In this document: positions 61,999 to 64,000 of the stretch, in pieces
Layout of the letters: the number at the start of each line of letters is the position of its first letter
Numbering within the stretch: position 1 is the first letter of the stretch
Source of the DNA: Methanoregula sp.
GTDB taxonomy: Archaea; Halobacteriota; Methanomicrobia; Methanomicrobiales; Methanospirillaceae
Reading direction: 5' to 3'
NCBI RefSeq assembly: GCF_028712425.1
Contig: NZ_JAQTQD010000013.1
Location: 1 to 64,000 of the forward strand
Length of the DNA: 64,000 nucleotides
The notes under the pieces: generated by a model
What the model was told of the DNA's origin: nothing
The model's database searches: none
What the model saw: the letters and a program-made list of their open reading frames with translations, nothing else
Made by a program: the position numbers and the translations under genes

Positions 61999-62012
61999 TT
62001 CACAATCGTGAA
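61999..62012. promoter_or_regulatory. Operator-like site before cysK, site 2
   Basis: TTCACAATCGTGAA also differs from the consensus by one base. It lies about 220 bases upstream of cysK, overlapping the start of a possible small reading frame at 62008. It could serve as a second operator for cysK or control a plus-strand transcript. Confidence 0.5.
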
Positions 62013-62265
62013 CGGGAACAGACACCATGAACAGATACCATGCGAATATCGCAGGAACGGGAGCAAATCCGGAACTATCCGGTCGTTCTGTCCGTCACTA
62101 TCCTGGCCTCAGGAGGATTACGGCTGTCCGGTCCCGCGGTATCCGGGGCTCCGGGCAGTATTGTTGCCGTACGGGGCTTTTTGGAACCGGCACGCAGACG
62201 ACTGCCTGTCGCCAGGCACGCTGGCGGACAGCTGCCGATGGTATGTGTCCGTGACGCTGTCCTGA
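62008..62265 (+). CDS. Possible small cysteine-containing protein
   Basis: An 85-residue frame starting at GTG, ending at 62265. Its second half ([20 protein letters not shown], then [20 protein letters not shown] and [17 protein letters not shown]) has four cysteines and many aromatic residues, which looks more like a folded protein than the overlapping frames do. There is no ribosome-binding site and no family is recognised. It may be an uncalled small gene under control of the palindromic site next to its start, or a chance frame. Confidence 0.3.
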   Translation: MNGNRHHEQIPCEYRRNGSKSGTIRSFCPSLSWPQEDYGCPVPRYPGLRAVLLPYGAFWNRHADDCLSPGTLADSCRWYVSVTLS

Positions 62266-62446
62266 ACTCACGTCCTCATCCATATCCGGCAGTGCCTCTG
62301 CAGTACCACACACCTGCACGGCTTGCACCCTGCCGGACCTGTCGCCTCATGCACCACACCACAATAGCCATTGTATGATCCGGGGGGCAATCTCACCCCC
62401 TGAATAGTTTTTGTGCCGGATCCGGCACGCCAGAATGAACAGAAGA

Positions 62447-62519
62447 GCCGGCGTGGCAGAACGGTTAATGCCTCCGCCTGCAAAGCGGATGTCCGGGGGT
62501 TCGACTCCACCCGCCGGCG
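62447..62519 (+). tRNA. tRNA-Cys (GCA anticodon)
   Basis: The 73 bases fold into a normal tRNA. The acceptor stem is GCCGGCG paired with CGCCGGC, then discriminator G62519. The anticodon arm is TCCGC-CTGCAAA-GCGGA, whose loop gives anticodon GCA for cysteine codons. The T arm contains GGTTCGACTCC. The CCA end is not encoded. It ends 23 bases before cysS, so the tRNA and its synthetase may be in one transcript. Confidence 0.95.
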
Positions 62520-62542
62520 CTCTCCTACGGGAGATGATTTCC

Positions 62543-63802
62543 ATGCACTTGTACAGTACGCTCACGAAGACAACGGAACCGCTCACAACCCTCCATCCCG
62601 ATCGCGTGTACCTGTTTGTCTGCGGCCCGACGGTGTACGATTATTCGCACATCGGGCACGCCCGGACCTACGTGGTCTTCGACGTACTGGCAAAGTTTCT
62701 CCGCTCAACCGGAAAAGAGGTCTTCTACCTCCAGAACATCACGGACGTTGACGACAAGATCATCAACCGGGCAAAGGAGGAAGGCATATCCCAGAGCGAA
62801 CTTGCACGGAAATTCGAACGCGAGTACCTCCGCGACATGCAGGCACTCGGGATCAATGCCGTCAGCTACTATGCCCGGGCAACGACCCATATCCCCGAGA
62901 TCATCGACCAGATCGGTCGCCTTCTCGACCGTGGCGTTGCTTATGTCACAGAGGCCGGGGTCTACTTCAACGTGGATACCTTCGAGCGCAACGGGGAACT
63001 CTCCGGCCAGGAGCGGGCAAAACGCGTCAGCCGCGTAACGGATGAATCAAAACATAATCCGAACGATTTTGCGCTCTGGAAGCTCGGCGAGTACGGCGAG
63101 TACACCTGGGATTCACCCTGGGGCCGGGGCCGGCCCGGCTGGCACATCGAGGACACAGCCATCTCCGAGAAGTACTTCGGCCAGCAGTACGATATCCACG
63201 GCGGGGGCCTGGACCTGATCTTCCCCCACCACGAGGCCGAGATCGCCCAGATGGAGTCCTTGGAAGGAAAGCACCCGATGGTGCGGTACTGGATGCACAC
63301 CGGTTTTTTGACCGTCAATGGCGAGAAGATGTCCAAGTCGCTGGGGAATTTCATCACGATCCGCGACGCCACAAAGACATGGAAGCCCGACGTGCTCCGG
63401 TACTTCCTTCTCCTCTCGCACTACCGCTCCCCCCTGCAGGCAACGGACGAGGGTCTGGCCAACGCTGCAAAGCGGCTCGAACATATCCGGGCGATTGCGC
63501 AGGAAGATATGGGTCCGGACATCTTCGGAAGGAAAGCCTTCACCGAAGCCATGGAGAACGATCTCAATACTCCTATGGCGCTCGCGACAATCCAGCGCCT
63601 TGCAGCAAACGGGGATATCGGCGCCCTGAAGGAGTACGGGAAGATCCTCGGGATCAACTTCCTCCGCGAGACAAGCGCACCGTTGAGTGTCCTGCAGGAG
63701 ATCCGCGAGGAGCTGCGGGCCCGGAAGCAGTTTGAAGTGGCCGACCTGATCCGCGAGAAGATGGTGGAGGCCGGGATTACGGTGAAGGACCGGGCGCTTT
63801 AA
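62543..63802 (+). CDS. cysS: Cysteinyl-tRNA synthetase
   Basis: A 419-residue class I synthetase that attaches cysteine to tRNA-Cys. The zinc-binding cysteine and HIGH region are FVCGPTVYDYSHIGHARTY, further zinc ligands lie in GWHIEDTA and FPHHEAEIAQ, and the KMSKS loop is GEKMSKSLGN. It is shorter at the C-terminus than bacterial CysRS of about 460 residues, which is usual in archaea. GGGAG precedes the ATG at 62543, which is preferred to 62534. Its presence means this organism need not use the SepRS/SepCysS indirect route alone. Confidence 0.96.
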   Translation: MHLYSTLTKTTEPLTTLHPDRVYLFVCGPTVYDYSHIGHARTYVVFDVLAKFLRSTGKEVFYLQNITDVDDKIINRAKEEGISQSELARKFEREYLRDMQALGINAVSYYARATTHIPEIIDQIGRLLDRGVAYVTEAGVYFNVDTFERNGELSGQERAKRVSRVTDESKHNPNDFALWKLGEYGEYTWDSPWGRGRPGWHIEDTAISEKYFGQQYDIHGGGLDLIFPHHEAEIAQMESLEGKHPMVRYWMHTGFLTVNGEKMSKSLGNFITIRDATKTWKPDVLRYFLLLSHYRSPLQATDEGLANAAKRLEHIRAIAQEDMGPDIFGRKAFTEAMENDLNTPMALATIQRLAANGDIGALKEYGKILGINFLRETSAPLSVLQEIREELRARKQFEVADLIREKMVEAGITVKDRAL

Positions 63803-63814
63803 TGGCGCCTGCGG

Positions 63815-64000
63815 TTATCCCCGGCCAAGAAGCCATTTCCAGAGGGGAGTATACACAATCCTATTTTCTTCTCCTTCCTTGTCCCGCGTGAGGATGATCC
63901 GTTCTCTGACTTTGCCGGCAAACAGTTCAGAAAATTCCTGCAGAGCGTCAGCTTCCCGTCCAGGAATGGAGTCAGTATAACAGACGTTGATTGCGGTAAG
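63815..64000 (-). CDS. C-terminal part of an archaeal AAA/DUF234-type ATPase (runs off the window)
   Basis: About 60 C-terminal residues of a minus-strand gene that continues beyond base 64000. They read INVCYTDSIPGREADALQEF, SELFAGKVRERIILTRDKEG and EENRIVYTPLWKWLLGRG before the stop. The LTRD and PLWKWLL pattern is typical of the C-terminal nuclease-like (DUF234) domain of archaeal MJ-type ATPases. The P-loop is outside the window, so the assignment is tentative. Confidence 0.55.
   Translation of the reverse strand, partial: LTAINVCYTDSIPGREADALQEFSELFAGKVRERIILTRDKEGEENRIVYTPLWKWLLGRG

Larger units (their letters stand above)
61779..62446. other. Regulatory and intergenic region between cysK and tRNA-Cys
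   Basis: About 670 bases with promoters for cysK (minus) and for tRNA-Cys (plus). A TATA-like CTCATATAG lies at 61863-61871 on the minus strand, just upstream of the operator at 61837-61850. A small frame at 62008-62265 is considered below. A perfect 16-bp palindrome, GTGCCGGATCCGGCAC, lies at 62413-62428, twenty bases before the tRNA, and may end a preceding transcript or mark its promoter. Confidence 0.5.

Noticed and set aside
60901-62265. Long plus-strand open frame opposite cysK
   Set aside because: It is almost entirely antisense to a clear cysteine synthase; only the last part beyond 62008 might be a separate small gene.

Overview
The window looks like a chromosomal segment of a hydrogenotrophic methanogenic archaeon, most likely of the order Methanomicrobiales (Methanoregula-like; the genus is inferred, not proven). 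The archaeal signs are RadA, an OB-fold replication protein A, diphthine synthase (DphB), an archaeal NusA-like KH protein, leaderless TATA-driven genes and type IV pilin-like surface proteins. The methanogen signs are the paired DUF1890/DUF1894 genes and an A-type flavodiiron protein. The DNA is generally GC-rich, with one clearly AT-richer patch at about 10.1-11.55 kb.

Layout. 0-9.1 kb: housekeeping genes (radA 5' end, RPA, dapL, cutA, fdhD, DUF1890/1894), a lone receiver-domain protein, a HEAT-repeat protein and a two-gene 2-oxoacid:ferredoxin oxidoreductase. 9.2-14.1 kb: accessory DNA with a three-gene AT-rich cassette of unknown function, a DUF2179 membrane protein and an AAA ATPase plus TOPRIM-like pair. 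14.1-17.8 kb: an oxygen and superoxide defence operon (rubredoxin, FprA, desulfoferrodoxin), then TrkH. 17.9-20.9 kb: a nitrogenase-like H-D-K operon that fits neither nifHDK nor cfbCD. 21-24 kb: an orphan gene, a PAS sensor, an Imm-5-like protein and a gene-poor repeat region. 23.9-26.8 kb: leuC-leuD-leuB. 27-39.5 kb: information-processing and membrane genes, two degenerate RecA/KaiC-like proteins (one fused to a small GTPase), an iron-responsive DtxR-FeoA/FeoB operon and both predicted halves of a heteromeric cis-prenyltransferase. 40-46.7 kb: four surface or pilin-like genes, two of them disrupted by frameshifts. 47.5-52.9 kb: an exported repeat protein, an Rsm22-like methyltransferase, nadA and a ubiquitin-like sulfur carrier with its tRNA thiolase. 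53.5-63.8 kb: a dense sulfur and cysteine region (second fdhD, larE, a Cys-bearing HTH regulator, iscS, iscU, moeB-moaD-moaE, pdxS, a cysE-MIP18 fusion, cysK, tRNA-Cys, cysS).

How the parts work together. The right-hand 10 kb could make cysteine (CysE, CysK), charge it (tRNA-Cys, CysS), take sulfur from it (IscS), build Fe-S clusters (IscU, MIP18 domain) and feed molybdopterin and formate dehydrogenase maturation (MoaD, MoaE, MoeB, FdhD). A 16-bp palindrome between the HTH gene and iscS recurs, with small changes, twice upstream of cysK, suggesting one local regulon.

The best candidates for undescribed biology are the nitrogenase-like HDK operon, the palindrome-based cysteine/Fe-S regulon, the KaiC-GTPase fusion pair, the tandem pilin-adhesins with broken reading frames, the AT-rich three-gene cassette and two families of dispersed intergenic repeats.
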